DNA of 64,000 nucleotides. Origin: Morganella psychrotolerans (GTDB taxonomy: Bacteria; Pseudomonadota; Gammaproteobacteria; Enterobacterales; Enterobacteriaceae). Made by a program: the position numbers and the translations under genes. Where the stretch lies: contig NZ_LZEW01000035.1 of assembly GCF_001676155.1 (NCBI RefSeq), positions 39,990-103,989 on the forward strand, read 5' to 3'. The notes beneath the pieces were generated by a model. That model saw only the letters and a program-made list of their open reading frames with translations. It was not told the DNA's origin and ran no database searches. Positions 43,398 through 51,678 of the stretch are shown here, piece after piece. Positions within the stretch are counted from its first letter, which is position 1. Every line of letters begins with the position of its first letter.

Positions 43398-44099
43398 ATG
43401 GAAAGTAAAACTAAATTTTTAGAGGTAGAGACTGGAAAGCTGATTCCTAACGGCTGGAACACAAACAGCGTTCCCGTCCTCAACATGGATAAGTTGAAAG
43501 CATCGGTAACACGTCTCGGACTGTTTAAGCCGGTCATTGTCCGTGAAACGGGAGAACAATACGAAATACTTGGCGGGGAGCACCGCTGGAGAGCTGCGGT
43601 TGAGCTGGGTATGCCAACGGTGATGATTGCCAACCTCGGTGTCATTGACGACAACACAGCAAAGCAGATCTCTGTAATCGATAACGAGCGGTACGGGGAA
43701 GACGACGCAGAGAGCTTCGCACGGCTTTTAGAAGAAATTCAGAACGACATTTCATACAGCTTTTCTGACCTTGCGCCGGTAGAGGACATTCTGCGTGACG
43801 TAATGCCGGCCATTTCCGGTGATGCCGCGTTCCGTGAACTTGAAGCGTTGTCAAGTGAAATGGGTATGGGGTCAGGAATGGACGAATCCGCCCCTGAATC
43901 CATGCGTGAACGTGCCGAACGTGCCGAAGCTGATTCACACCAGACGATGCGATTCAAAGTCACCACGGATGCCGCAGAGCTGATTGAGTCAGTTATCGCT
44001 GCTGTGATCCGTGACGAAGAAATCCGCACCGGAAACAAAATGGAAGATGCCGGGGAAGCCCTGTTTGTCATTGCTGAGAAGTACAAGGAAATCCGTTGA
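43398..44099 (+). CDS. ParB-like protein A
   Basis: A 233-residue protein. The N-terminal 100 residues have the ParB/sulfiredoxin-like fold signature: LIPNGWNTN, VTRLGLFKPVIVRE and the nucleotide-binding motif YEILGGEHRWRAAVEL. The C-terminal half is acidic and helical, with an Arg/Glu run (MRERAERAEAD). There is no typical DNA-binding helix-turn-helix of partition ParB, so a CTPase or nucleotide-binding role in another process is more likely. Its stop overlaps the next gene (TGATG). Confidence 0.78.
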   Translation: MESKTKFLEVETGKLIPNGWNTNSVPVLNMDKLKASVTRLGLFKPVIVRETGEQYEILGGEHRWRAAVELGMPTVMIANLGVIDDNTAKQISVIDNERYGEDDAESFARLLEEIQNDISYSFSDLAPVEDILRDVMPAISGDAAFRELEALSSEMGMGSGMDESAPESMRERAERAEADSHQTMRFKVTTDAAELIESVIAAVIRDEEIRTGNKMEDAGEALFVIAEKYKEIR

Positions 44100-44773
44100 T
44101 GGAACATAAATTTGAGATCGTCTATTTAGATCCGCGCAAACTCATCCCCTATGAGAAAAACGCAAAAAAACATAACGAGCAGCAAATCAAAGACCTGTCA
44201 GAAGCTATTAAGAAACGCGGCTTTGACCAACCGATCACCGTAGACAAAGACATGGTGATCATCACTGGCCACGGTCGCACCGAAGCGTCCATTGCTGCCG
44301 GGTTGAAAGTTGTGCCGGTTATTATCCGTGATGATTTGGGCGAAAAAGAGGTTGCCGCAAAGCGACTGGAAGATAACCGCCTTGCCAGTACCGACTATGA
44401 CGCTCTGCTGTTGCAGGAAGAACTGAAATCACTGGTTGACGACGACATCGCGGTATACGGCTTTTCCGAGCGTGAGCTGAACGTGCTGGTAGAGGATATG
44501 ACCGGTTCTGTGGCGACCGATGCACTGGTGTCCGATCTATCTGCGGAAACCGAACGCCAGAAAGACGAACACGATGAAATCACCCGCACTGTTGCAGATG
44601 AAGATGTTCGCCTGACTGACGTAATGGGCTTTAAATCGATTCCTGCGAGTGCCGCAATCATGGTCGGGGATTTGCTCGCCCACATGGAAGAAATCACGGG
44701 AAAAATGGGTCTGGACGCTTTTCTGACGTTTGCCGGTGACGTTTCCGCGAAGATGTACGGAGAGCAGCAATGA
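44099..44773 (+). CDS. ParB-like protein B
   Basis: A 224-residue protein with the same fold as the gene before it: LDPRKLIPYEKNAKKHNEQQIKDL, KRGFDQPITVDKDMVIITGHGRTEASIAAG and VIIRDDLGEKEVAAKRLEDNRLA. This is the phage-type ParB domain often fused or adjacent to DNA methylases. The C-terminal part (about 130-224) is acidic, ending near MYGEQQ. ATGA overlap with the ABC ATPase gene indicates coupling. Confidence 0.78.
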   Translation: MEHKFEIVYLDPRKLIPYEKNAKKHNEQQIKDLSEAIKKRGFDQPITVDKDMVIITGHGRTEASIAAGLKVVPVIIRDDLGEKEVAAKRLEDNRLASTDYDALLLQEELKSLVDDDIAVYGFSERELNVLVEDMTGSVATDALVSDLSAETERQKDEHDEITRTVADEDVRLTDVMGFKSIPASAAIMVGDLLAHMEEITGKMGLDAFLTFAGDVSAKMYGEQQ

Positions 44774-45414
44774 GCACCTACACCATCAATGTTTCGTTTG
44801 ATACGCGGGTGACGAAAACAACCCGTACTCTGGAAGTGGCTGAGTCGTTCGGCTTAGGCATGGATGATAAGAAATTCACACTGTATGACAACCTGCCGGT
44901 CGATATTGAGCAGGGTGATGTGGTGTATATAACCGGTCAGTCAGGGTCGGGAAAATCTGTGATCCTGCGTGAACTGCAACGCCTGATGAAAGACGAGGGT
45001 AAAACAGTCACGTCAATCGAGGATATCTCTTTTGACGACGACAAAAACGTGATCGATCAGGTAGGCAGTACAACGGCAGAAGCACTGAGTCTGCTGTCTA
45101 TGGCCGGCCTGAATGACGCATATCTGTTTATCCGCAAGCCGTCTGAAATGTCTGACGGTCAACGTTACCGTCTGAAAATTGCCAAGCTGATTGAATCGGG
45201 CGATCAGGTGTGGGCGGCGGATGAATTTGGGGCGGTTCTGGATCGTGTAACTGCACAGGCTGTTGCATCAAACTTCCAGCGGGCAGCGCGAAAAGTCGGG
45301 GCAACCGTGATGGTGGCGACCACACATGAAGACCTGATCAACGCACTGCGGCCGAATGTCACTATCACCAAACACTACAAAGAGCGCGTAAAGGTGGACT
45401 ATGAAAAAGAATAA
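44770..45414 (+). CDS. soluble ABC-type ATPase
   Basis: A 214-residue protein with Walker A GQSGSGKSVILREL (about residues 57-70), signature-like MSDGQRYRLKIAKLI, Walker B QVWAADEFGAVLD and a switch histidine in VATTHEDLI. It has no membrane domain partner, so it is not a transporter. It is of the type found with ParB-fold and GNAT genes in phages. It probably forms a sandwich dimer that loads or positions the modifying enzymes, which is inference. It overlaps the next gene by 14 bp. Confidence 0.8.
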   Translation: MSTYTINVSFDTRVTKTTRTLEVAESFGLGMDDKKFTLYDNLPVDIEQGDVVYITGQSGSGKSVILRELQRLMKDEGKTVTSIEDISFDDDKNVIDQVGSTTAEALSLLSMAGLNDAYLFIRKPSEMSDGQRYRLKIAKLIESGDQVWAADEFGAVLDRVTAQAVASNFQRAARKVGATVMVATTHEDLINALRPNVTITKHYKERVKVDYEKE

Positions 45415-45970
45415 CCTTTACGAGCACTATCCGACATTTACCGGTGAAAATTGGAAGCGGGTCAAAGGAACGTATGCAGCGTGGCAGGAGTGGTGTAAGA
45501 GTCACGGTGCATACGGGTTCCGCGCCGCACCTTACCCGTTCTGTATTGTTTGCGTGATCGGCGACGAACGTTACCTTGAGACGCTGAAAGCCATGTACGG
45601 CATCAACTATGTGAACAGCTACGCGGACAGCGCCGGTGGTTTAGTCACTCAAGGCGGTTTCGCAGATGGTCACAAATCGATGCTGACTGTGATGTTACAG
45701 GAGGGCTATGACGAAGAAATCCTGTGGCATGAGGCGCTGCATGTTGCGCTGATGGTCTGTGAGTATGTCGGAATTTCCCTGCATGAGCAGGAGGCTCTGA
45801 CGTATTTACAGGGTTACGTGGCGGAGCATCTTAAAAAGGCGTTTCTGCTTCACGAAGTAGCGAAAAAAACCAAGAATCTGAAACCGGTTCATGAGATTTA
45901 CACAGGTGACGCAGCTGCGCTGACTGTTATCGACGCGGGTTGCGTCAGAGGCAGACGATATGGACGTTAA
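45401..45970 (+). CDS. HExxH metallopeptidase-like protein
   Basis: A 189-residue protein. The zinc motif WHEALHVALM lies near residue 112, with a possible third ligand Glu in LHEQEALTYLQGYV 20 residues on. The N-terminal part has Trp/Tyr-rich blocks (YAAWQEWCKSHGAYGF). Active peptidase or a metal-binding chaperone are both possible. Because it is locked into the ParB-ABC-GNAT operon by overlaps on both sides, it probably processes or assembles a partner. Confidence 0.7.
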   Translation: MKKNNLYEHYPTFTGENWKRVKGTYAAWQEWCKSHGAYGFRAAPYPFCIVCVIGDERYLETLKAMYGINYVNSYADSAGGLVTQGGFADGHKSMLTVMLQEGYDEEILWHEALHVALMVCEYVGISLHEQEALTYLQGYVAEHLKKAFLLHEVAKKTKNLKPVHEIYTGDAAALTVIDAGCVRGRRYGR

Positions 45971-46853
45971 TATCACCCGCCACCAGCCGGAAATTTTCCC
46001 GAAGCACCTCGACTTCATGAAAGAAATGGTCGTGTCGAAAGGCACGATTGAGGACTGGCACGAGCTGAAATCCCTGCATTACAAAACTGACGGTAAGCCG
46101 TTTGCGCCGTGTTATTACCGCTGTGCCATCGGGGATCGTCTGGTTGGTGTGGTGGTTATGGCATATCCGAAACTGCTTCTTGCGCCGCGTCACCGCATGT
46201 TTCCGAAGTTGAAACCGACAACCAACACCACGGTGGCAAACCAGTATTGGGGAAAGTATGTCAACGCCAACTTTGCAGTAATCAGCCGCTGTGTGGTCGA
46301 TACGCTTTATCGCGGTTTAGGCGTCAGTTATCGGTTTATCAATATTGTTTCCCGGATGCACGACAAACAAATCATTGAGATCCAGTCCTCAATGAGCAAG
46401 TACAACCCGTTTGCCATGAAAGCCGGTTTTGAGTTCATCCGTCCAGAGCGTCCGAAGACTTACGAAAGTGCGCTGCGAGTGTATCAGCGCCATTTCCGAT
46501 CTGATGCCGGTGACACTGAGGCGATTGTCCGGGAGTTGTTTGCCATGCCGGAGACGCGCCGCCGCCGTGCATTATCGGATCTGGTAGCCAACTACCACAA
46601 AAATTCATCTCTGGCGAAGGCGGGACGTAATCGGGGGACAACGGTTCAGGACATTCTTGACACTATGACGACCGAGGAATCTATCGTCAAATTGCTGAAA
46701 GAGATCCACAACCTCAGTTTCACTACACCGTTGTATGGCGCGTATCGCAATCCAGACTTCGGGAGAGCGTTGCCAAGTGAAATCTCATTGTTGGCATTTG
46801 ATAACCAAGATATGCGCTCAGAATTGGATTTAGAGTGCTTAAAATCGATTTAA
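45960..46853 (+). CDS. GNAT-fold acyltransferase-like protein
   Basis: A 297-residue protein. Residues about 45-165 have the GNAT rhythm: CAIGDRLVGVVVMAYP, then ISRCVVDTLYRGLGVSYRFI (the acyl-CoA loop normally reads R-x-x-G-x-G/A) and EIQSSMSKYNPFAMKAGF. This last block is like the SxMxxYNPFxxKAGF of GNAT domains that accompany phage ABC ATPases. The C-terminal ~110 residues are helical. Mom of phage Mu, a DNA modifier, is a GNAT-fold precedent. Substrate unknown. Confidence 0.72.
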   Translation: MDVNITRHQPEIFPKHLDFMKEMVVSKGTIEDWHELKSLHYKTDGKPFAPCYYRCAIGDRLVGVVVMAYPKLLLAPRHRMFPKLKPTTNTTVANQYWGKYVNANFAVISRCVVDTLYRGLGVSYRFINIVSRMHDKQIIEIQSSMSKYNPFAMKAGFEFIRPERPKTYESALRVYQRHFRSDAGDTEAIVRELFAMPETRRRRALSDLVANYHKNSSLAKAGRNRGTTVQDILDTMTTEESIVKLLKEIHNLSFTTPLYGAYRNPDFGRALPSEISLLAFDNQDMRSELDLECLKSI

Positions 46854-46869
46854 AGAAAGGATTCGCAGA

Positions 46870-47136
46870 ATGTTAGTAACCGACAAGCAAAAAATGATTA
46901 TCCGTGTGGTCTGGATGGGTATGGAGCGCGGTGATCCGGTGGACATGGATGAGCTGCTGGAAATGCTGCCATACAGTACGACAAAACAATCAATGCAGTT
47001 CTCAGTCCGCGCATTAATCAAAAAAGAAATGCTGGTTAAGGGCGGACTGCGTAAACGTTCCGCCGGGGATTTTTATAACCGAGTGGTGTACGAGCTGACA
47101 GATCTCGGAACCGCAGTAGCAAAAATGTACAGCTAA
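46870..47136 (+). CDS. small winged-helix-like protein
   Basis: An 88-residue basic protein with an AAAGGATTCGCAGA leader, 16 bp after the GNAT gene. The pattern MDELLEMLPYSTTKQSMQFSVRALIKKEMLVKGG...YELTDLGTAVAKMY reads as a winged helix (two helices, recognition helix, wing). It is probably a DNA-binding regulator placed just before the late genes. Confidence 0.6.
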   Translation: MLVTDKQKMIIRVVWMGMERGDPVDMDELLEMLPYSTTKQSMQFSVRALIKKEMLVKGGLRKRSAGDFYNRVVYELTDLGTAVAKMYS

Positions 47137-47139
47137 ATA

Positions 47140-47271
47140 AAGCCGTGTTGTTTATAAAAATAGGTAAACAAGATAATTATCTAATTCATATTGTTTGTTT
47201 ATTTTTGTGTTTTTCCAAGTAAGAAATCTATATAAATACTATGGGAGCACGGCTTAGAGAAAACACTGCGG
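47140..47271. repeat. dispersed 45-bp element upstream of terminase
   Basis: Positions 47224-47271 (core TATAAATACTATGGGAGC, then ACGGCTT and CACTGCGG) match the copy at 21603-21650. An inverted fragment (AAGCCGTGTTG, 47140-47150) faces it. The core resembles the TATAAATA box of T4 late promoters. The position just before the terminase genes suggests a late promoter, a packaging site or both. Confidence 0.6.
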
Positions 47272-47287
47272 AAAAAGGAATTTTCGA

Positions 47288-47893
47288 GTGACGGTTAAAG
47301 AAGAAAAACTGCGGCTTAGTGCTGCTAAATGGGCGGAGGCAGAAGCTGCATGGTCTTCTGGTGAGTTTTCGCTGTCACAGCTTGAAGAACGTTTCGGGGT
47401 TCGCCGTGAAACGCTATCCAGGCATTTTAAAAAGCGCAAAATTGAGAAAGGAACGGATGCAGTAGGGAAGCTGGTTCGTGACTCTATCAAATCAGAGGCA
47501 GAGATCCGCGCCAAAGAGCGGACGGCGCTTATCGAAGAACGCCGCGGTAAGTATGACCGATTTGCTTTTAACATCGCGGCTTTGCTGATGCGTGAGGTTA
47601 CAGAGGGATCAAAAGCTGCGGCAACCGGCGCGGAGGCGGCATTCGCCAAGCGGGAGGGAAATATAAAGGCACTGCAACGGGCATCGATTACGCTCGGCAA
47701 ATGCTTTGAAGTTTCCAGCAAGGCGCTGAATATGGATAAGGTTGATGTTGAGGAAGATGATTTACCGGCACTGATGTTCGGTGAGCTGACGCAGGGGCAG
47801 GTGGCAGAGCTGCGTAAGGCAGAAGAACCTGTTGATCTTACGGAGGATCTTGATCTGGAAGACGAAGACAGTGCCGAAGATGGGGACGAGTGA
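47288..47893 (+). CDS. terS: terminase small subunit
   Basis: A 201-residue protein starting with GTG after AAGGAATTTTCGA. An N-terminal helix-turn-helix (FSLSQLEERFGVRRETLSRHFKKR, about residues 28-51, ends given) is followed by a long helical oligomerisation region and a very acidic tail (DLTEDLDLEDEDSAEDGDE), the classic small terminase layout. It recognises the packaging site, probably near its own gene, and hands DNA to the large subunit encoded next. Confidence 0.85.
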   Translation: MTVKEEKLRLSAAKWAEAEAAWSSGEFSLSQLEERFGVRRETLSRHFKKRKIEKGTDAVGKLVRDSIKSEAEIRAKERTALIEERRGKYDRFAFNIAALLMREVTEGSKAAATGAEAAFAKREGNIKALQRASITLGKCFEVSSKALNMDKVDVEEDDLPALMFGELTQGQVAELRKAEEPVDLTEDLDLEDEDSAEDGDE

Positions 47894-49152
47894 TGGCAAA
47901 GGCAAACAAAGGCTTGCAGCTTGTCCAGTTACACGGCGGTCAGATGGAAGTATTCAAATCCCCGCACCGGTTCAAAGTGGTTTGCGCCGGCCGTCGATGG
48001 GGTAAGTCGCGGCTGTCGATTTCAAAGCTGATGAAAGCGGCTATCAAAGCGCCAAAGCAGCGAGTCTGGTATATCGCACCGACTTATCAAATGGCGCGAC
48101 AAATCCTGTGGGACGATTTGCAGGAAATGATTCCGATAAAGTGGATCAGAAAAAAGAACGACACGACAATGACCATTGTCCTGAAAAACGGCAGTGAGAT
48201 TGCGCTGAAAGGGGCTGATAAACCCGACACCCTGCGAGGCGTTGCGCTCCATTTTGTCGTTCTGGACGAGTTTCAGGATATGAAGCCTGATACATGGTAC
48301 AAGGTAATCCGTCCGACCCTTTCATCAACGAAAGGTGAGGCGCTGATTATCGGTACGCCCAAAGGCTATTCTGCGTTTCATAAACTCTGGACTATTGGTC
48401 AGAGGCTGTCGATGCAGAAGAAAGGCCACTGGAAAAGCTGGCAGTTTGTTACCGCCGATTCTCCGTTTGTGCCTGAATCTGAAATCGAGGCAGCGCGTGA
48501 GGATATGGACCCTAAATCGTTCGCGCAGGAATATCTTGCCTCGTTCGAGAACATGTCAGGTCGCGTTTACTATCCGTTTGAGCGAAAAACACATGTCAGA
48601 CAGTGCGAGTTCAACCCGAAACTGCCTATCTGGATTGGTCAGGACTTTAACATCGATCCTATGTCCTCAGTCGTACTGCAACCACAGCCTAACGGAGAAT
48701 TATGGGCGGTGGACGAAATCGTACAGTTTTCCTCGAACACGGCGGAAGTCTGTGACGAGATTGAACGCCGGTACTGGCGCTGGAAAAGTCAGGTTGTGGT
48801 ATTCCCCGATCCGGCAGGTAGTTACCGTCAACACGCGCGTGGCGAATCGGATATCGATATCTTCAAGGAAAAAGGATTTACCCGGATAGACTTTCCGAAA
48901 AAGCACCCGCCGGTTGCTGACCGTGTGAACGCAACAAATCGGATGTTGATGAGTGCAGCGGGCACAGTTAGACTGTTTATCGACCCTAAATGTAAGCACC
49001 TGATCGAGTCATTTGAGAAAGTGATTTACAAGCCGGGTTCGCGTGATATGGATAAGTCGGCAAGTGTGGAACACAGTACGGATGCGATAGGCTATCCTAT
49101 TCACAGACGATTCCCGGTAAAAGAGCGCACAATTCTCGGTGGTTCTCGCTGA
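47893..49152 (+). CDS. terL: terminase large subunit
   Basis: A 419-residue protein overlapping the small subunit stop (TGATG). The ATPase has Walker A-like AGRRWGKSRLS and Walker B HFVVLDEFQDM. The nuclease part has the acidic triad in IGQDFNIDPMSS, VVFPDPAGSYR and HSTDAIGYPI. It cuts concatemers and pumps DNA into the head. Confidence 0.96.
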   Translation: MAKANKGLQLVQLHGGQMEVFKSPHRFKVVCAGRRWGKSRLSISKLMKAAIKAPKQRVWYIAPTYQMARQILWDDLQEMIPIKWIRKKNDTTMTIVLKNGSEIALKGADKPDTLRGVALHFVVLDEFQDMKPDTWYKVIRPTLSSTKGEALIIGTPKGYSAFHKLWTIGQRLSMQKKGHWKSWQFVTADSPFVPESEIEAAREDMDPKSFAQEYLASFENMSGRVYYPFERKTHVRQCEFNPKLPIWIGQDFNIDPMSSVVLQPQPNGELWAVDEIVQFSSNTAEVCDEIERRYWRWKSQVVVFPDPAGSYRQHARGESDIDIFKEKGFTRIDFPKKHPPVADRVNATNRMLMSAAGTVRLFIDPKCKHLIESFEKVIYKPGSRDMDKSASVEHSTDAIGYPIHRRFPVKERTILGGSR

Positions 49153-49158
49153 TAATAA

Positions 49159-49176
49159 TAGGTATTTAAATACCTA
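49159..49176. promoter_or_regulatory. perfect 18-bp palindrome between terL and portal
   Basis: TAGGTATTTAAATACCTA is fully self-complementary and is the best copy of the dispersed motif. It lies 22 bp before the portal start, overlapping the region where translation or transcription of the portal gene would begin. Confidence 0.6.
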
Positions 49177-49197
49177 CATAAGGATTGATATATTAAT

Positions 49198-50748
49198 ATG
49201 GATATTGATAGCAAGAAATTACAGGAGCTGGTGAATCGCCGGCATCCTGAATACGAAAACCGCCTGAGTCACTGGAATTTCCTTTCAGCGACATACGCAG
49301 GTGGTCGTAAATGGTTCGGGGATAATATTTTCCGCTACTTCAAAGAGGGCGATAAAGAGTTTAAAGAGCGTCTGGAGCGGGCATACCGCTTCAACCACAC
49401 GCGGGAAGTCGTTAACCTGATCAACAAATACATCTTCCGTGAAAATATTTCGCGTGAGCGTGATGATGCCACGGATGCGGTAACAAAGTTTTGGGACAGC
49501 GCAACCCGTGAAAAGATGACCATCGACGAGCTTATGTCTGCTATCGATATTCAGACCTCTGTATTCGGGCGGATCTGGATTGTTGTTGATTCAACCATGA
49601 AAGACAGCGATATCACTTCTGTTGCAGACGAGAAGAAAGCGGATGCCCGTGCCTACGCCTACTGGTTGCCGCCGCCGCAGATGCTGGATTTTGCGTATGA
49701 CGACGACGGTAATCTTTTGTGGGCGCTGACGCATGAGCTGGCGCGTGATGATGCTGATCCGTTTACTTCATCCGGCAAGCAGCAGAATCGCTATCGCCTG
49801 TGGACGCAGAACGAATGGTATCTGTTTAAAGAAGTTAAGAAAAAAGCATCTGACAGAAAAGGTCAGATCGAAGTGGAAGCCTGCGGTGAGCATAACCTCG
49901 GTGTTGTGCCGGTGTTTCCGGTGGATTGTATGGGAAATGCAGAATCGCGGTATTTCAGCCCGTCCTTGATCGACGATATTGCCTACCTTGACCGTGCTGT
50001 TGCCAACTATCTGTCGAACCTTGATGCGATTATTCAGGATCAGACATTCAGTCAATTAGCAATCCCAGTTCAGTCCATGATGCCAGGCGATGAAAGTCAC
50101 CAAAAGGTGCTTGAGTTCGGAACGAAGCGAGTATTCACCTATGACGCTGAGGGCGGATCACAGCCGTTTTACATGTCTCCTGACCCGAAACAGGCATCTA
50201 TGATCATCCAGACGGTACAAACGGTCATTAATGAGATTTACCACTCAGTAGGTGTTGCAGGTGAGCGGACTAAACAGGACAACGCCAAAGGGATCGATAA
50301 CAGTTCCGGCGCAGCCAAAGCCTACGACTTCCAGCGTGTGAACAGTCTGCTGGTGACAAAAGCGGAGCGACTGCAACGCGCAGAGCGTCAGATGCTGTTT
50401 CTGGCGGCTAAGTGGATGGGGCAGGAAAAATCACAGGAAGAAATCGACCAGATCGTTTCTTACCCTGAGAGTTTCGACGTTCGCGGCCTGATGGATGAAT
50501 TTGACGTCTCACGTCAACTTAAAGAGATTGATGCGCCTGACTCTGTACGCCGTCACCAGATGGAAATTCTGATTGAGAAGATTTTCCCGAATGTGTCAAA
50601 AGCCATGAAAAAGGCATTTGAGACTGATTTGAAGGCATATCCGCCGAAAAATGTTGAAAATAATCTTGATAATAGGTATGTAAATACCTATGATGCAGAT
50701 ATACAGGGTCGAGAGACTGACCCGAAATCGACTCAAGAGACAGAGTGA
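49198..50748 (+). CDS. portal protein
   Basis: A 516-residue protein of SPP1 gp6-like type: an N-terminal alpha region (RRHPEYENRLSHWNFLSATYAGG), a beta-rich middle and a long helical crown (RVNSLLVTKAERLQRAERQMLFLAAKWMG). It sits directly after terL, as expected. The portal forms the 12-fold gate for DNA packaging. The last 25 codons contain a second copy of the palindrome (50673-50690), read as DNRYVNTYD. Confidence 0.88.
   Translation: MDIDSKKLQELVNRRHPEYENRLSHWNFLSATYAGGRKWFGDNIFRYFKEGDKEFKERLERAYRFNHTREVVNLINKYIFRENISRERDDATDAVTKFWDSATREKMTIDELMSAIDIQTSVFGRIWIVVDSTMKDSDITSVADEKKADARAYAYWLPPPQMLDFAYDDDGNLLWALTHELARDDADPFTSSGKQQNRYRLWTQNEWYLFKEVKKKASDRKGQIEVEACGEHNLGVVPVFPVDCMGNAESRYFSPSLIDDIAYLDRAVANYLSNLDAIIQDQTFSQLAIPVQSMMPGDESHQKVLEFGTKRVFTYDAEGGSQPFYMSPDPKQASMIIQTVQTVINEIYHSVGVAGERTKQDNAKGIDNSSGAAKAYDFQRVNSLLVTKAERLQRAERQMLFLAAKWMGQEKSQEEIDQIVSYPESFDVRGLMDEFDVSRQLKEIDAPDSVRRHQMEILIEKIFPNVSKAMKKAFETDLKAYPPKNVENNLDNRYVNTYDADIQGRETDPKSTQETE
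50673..50690. promoter_or_regulatory. TAGGTA palindrome inside the portal gene end
   Basis: TAGGTATGTAAATACCTA, 82 bp before the scaffold gene start, one base pair from perfect symmetry. Keeping it within coding DNA suggests selection for the site. Confidence 0.5.
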
Positions 50749-50771
50749 TTTTTTTAAAAAGGAATTAAACG

Positions 50772-51620
50772 ATGGATTTTTGGTTAAAGATGCTGGCTAA
50801 ACGCGGCGTTCTGATGGACAAGGCAGACGATGGTTCACAGGGCGGTGCAGGTGGTGCAGGTGGTTCTGATGGGAAAGATTCTGGCGATGAATACGCCAAT
50901 CTGACTCAGGAAGAACTGGTTGCCCGTCTGAAAGCGCAGGACGAGGAAAAAGCGAGTCTGGTTAAAGAAACCATGAAACGCAAAGGCGAAAACAAATCGC
51001 TTTCCGACAAACTGGCCGCTTTCGGTGACGCCACCCCGGAACAGATTGCCGAGCTTCTGACCGCTAAGAAAACTGCGGAAGAAGAAGAACAGCGCCGTCA
51101 GCAGCAGGAACAAGAGAAACGTGGTGAATTTGAAGCCGTTAAAAAACAAATGGTCGATGCTCACAAAGCGGAAATGCAGGGTAAGGACGAACTGATTGCC
51201 GTACTTACCGGCGAAAAAACGGCTTTAGGTTCTCAGATTCTGGAATTAACCGTAGGTTCAGCGTTCACCGGCTCAAATTTCTTACGTGAAGAAACGCTGG
51301 TCACGCCAAGCAAAGCGCGTGTGATTTACGGCAGTCACTTTGAAATCAATGAGCAGGGGCAGGTTGTCGGTTACGACAAACAGGCTGGTGCAGCAGAGCG
51401 TACAGTCCTTGTGGACGGCGCAGGTAATCCGCTGGCGTTTGAAGCGGCTATCGAAAAGATCCTGAAAGCCGATCCGGAAGCAGATGCACTTCTGCGCAGC
51501 AAAGCAAAGCCCGGCGCGGGTTCAAAGACAGAGCCTAACGGCAGTAAACAGCCTGAAAGTAAAAACCTGAGTTCGCTGGATAAAATCGCAGCGGGTATGG
51601 GTAAGTTACGCGCCAAGTAG
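50772..51620 (+). CDS. capsid scaffolding protein
   Basis: A 282-residue protein. A glycine-rich start (GGAGGAGGSDGKDSG) leads to a long charged coiled coil (about 50-140, EEEEQRRQQQEQEKRGEFEA shortened) and a basic, helical C-terminus (SSLDKIAAGMGKLRAK) that would bind capsid protein. The place between portal and major capsid genes is standard for scaffold. A GC-rich hairpin follows. Confidence 0.8.
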   Translation: MDFWLKMLAKRGVLMDKADDGSQGGAGGAGGSDGKDSGDEYANLTQEELVARLKAQDEEKASLVKETMKRKGENKSLSDKLAAFGDATPEQIAELLTAKKTAEEEEQRRQQQEQEKRGEFEAVKKQMVDAHKAEMQGKDELIAVLTGEKTALGSQILELTVGSAFTGSNFLREETLVTPSKARVIYGSHFEINEQGQVVGYDKQAGAAERTVLVDGAGNPLAFEAAIEKILKADPEADALLRSKAKPGAGSKTEPNGSKQPESKNLSSLDKIAAGMGKLRAK

Positions 51621-51627
51621 TCTGAGA

Positions 51628-51646
51628 CGGGGGCGGGATGCCCCCG
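51628..51646 (+). terminator. GC-rich hairpin between scaffold and capsid genes
   Basis: CGGGGGC / GCCCCCG stem with a 5-nt loop. It has no T run, so it may stabilise or process mRNA rather than terminate. Confidence 0.5.
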
Positions 51647-51678
51647 GTAATTCGTGAGCATGTTAAAGGGAATTAATA

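Noticed and set aside
43398..44773. ParB-fold genes as plasmid partition ParB
   Set aside because: No ParA neighbour, no central helix-turn-helix, and tight coupling to ABC and GNAT genes. A different role is more likely.
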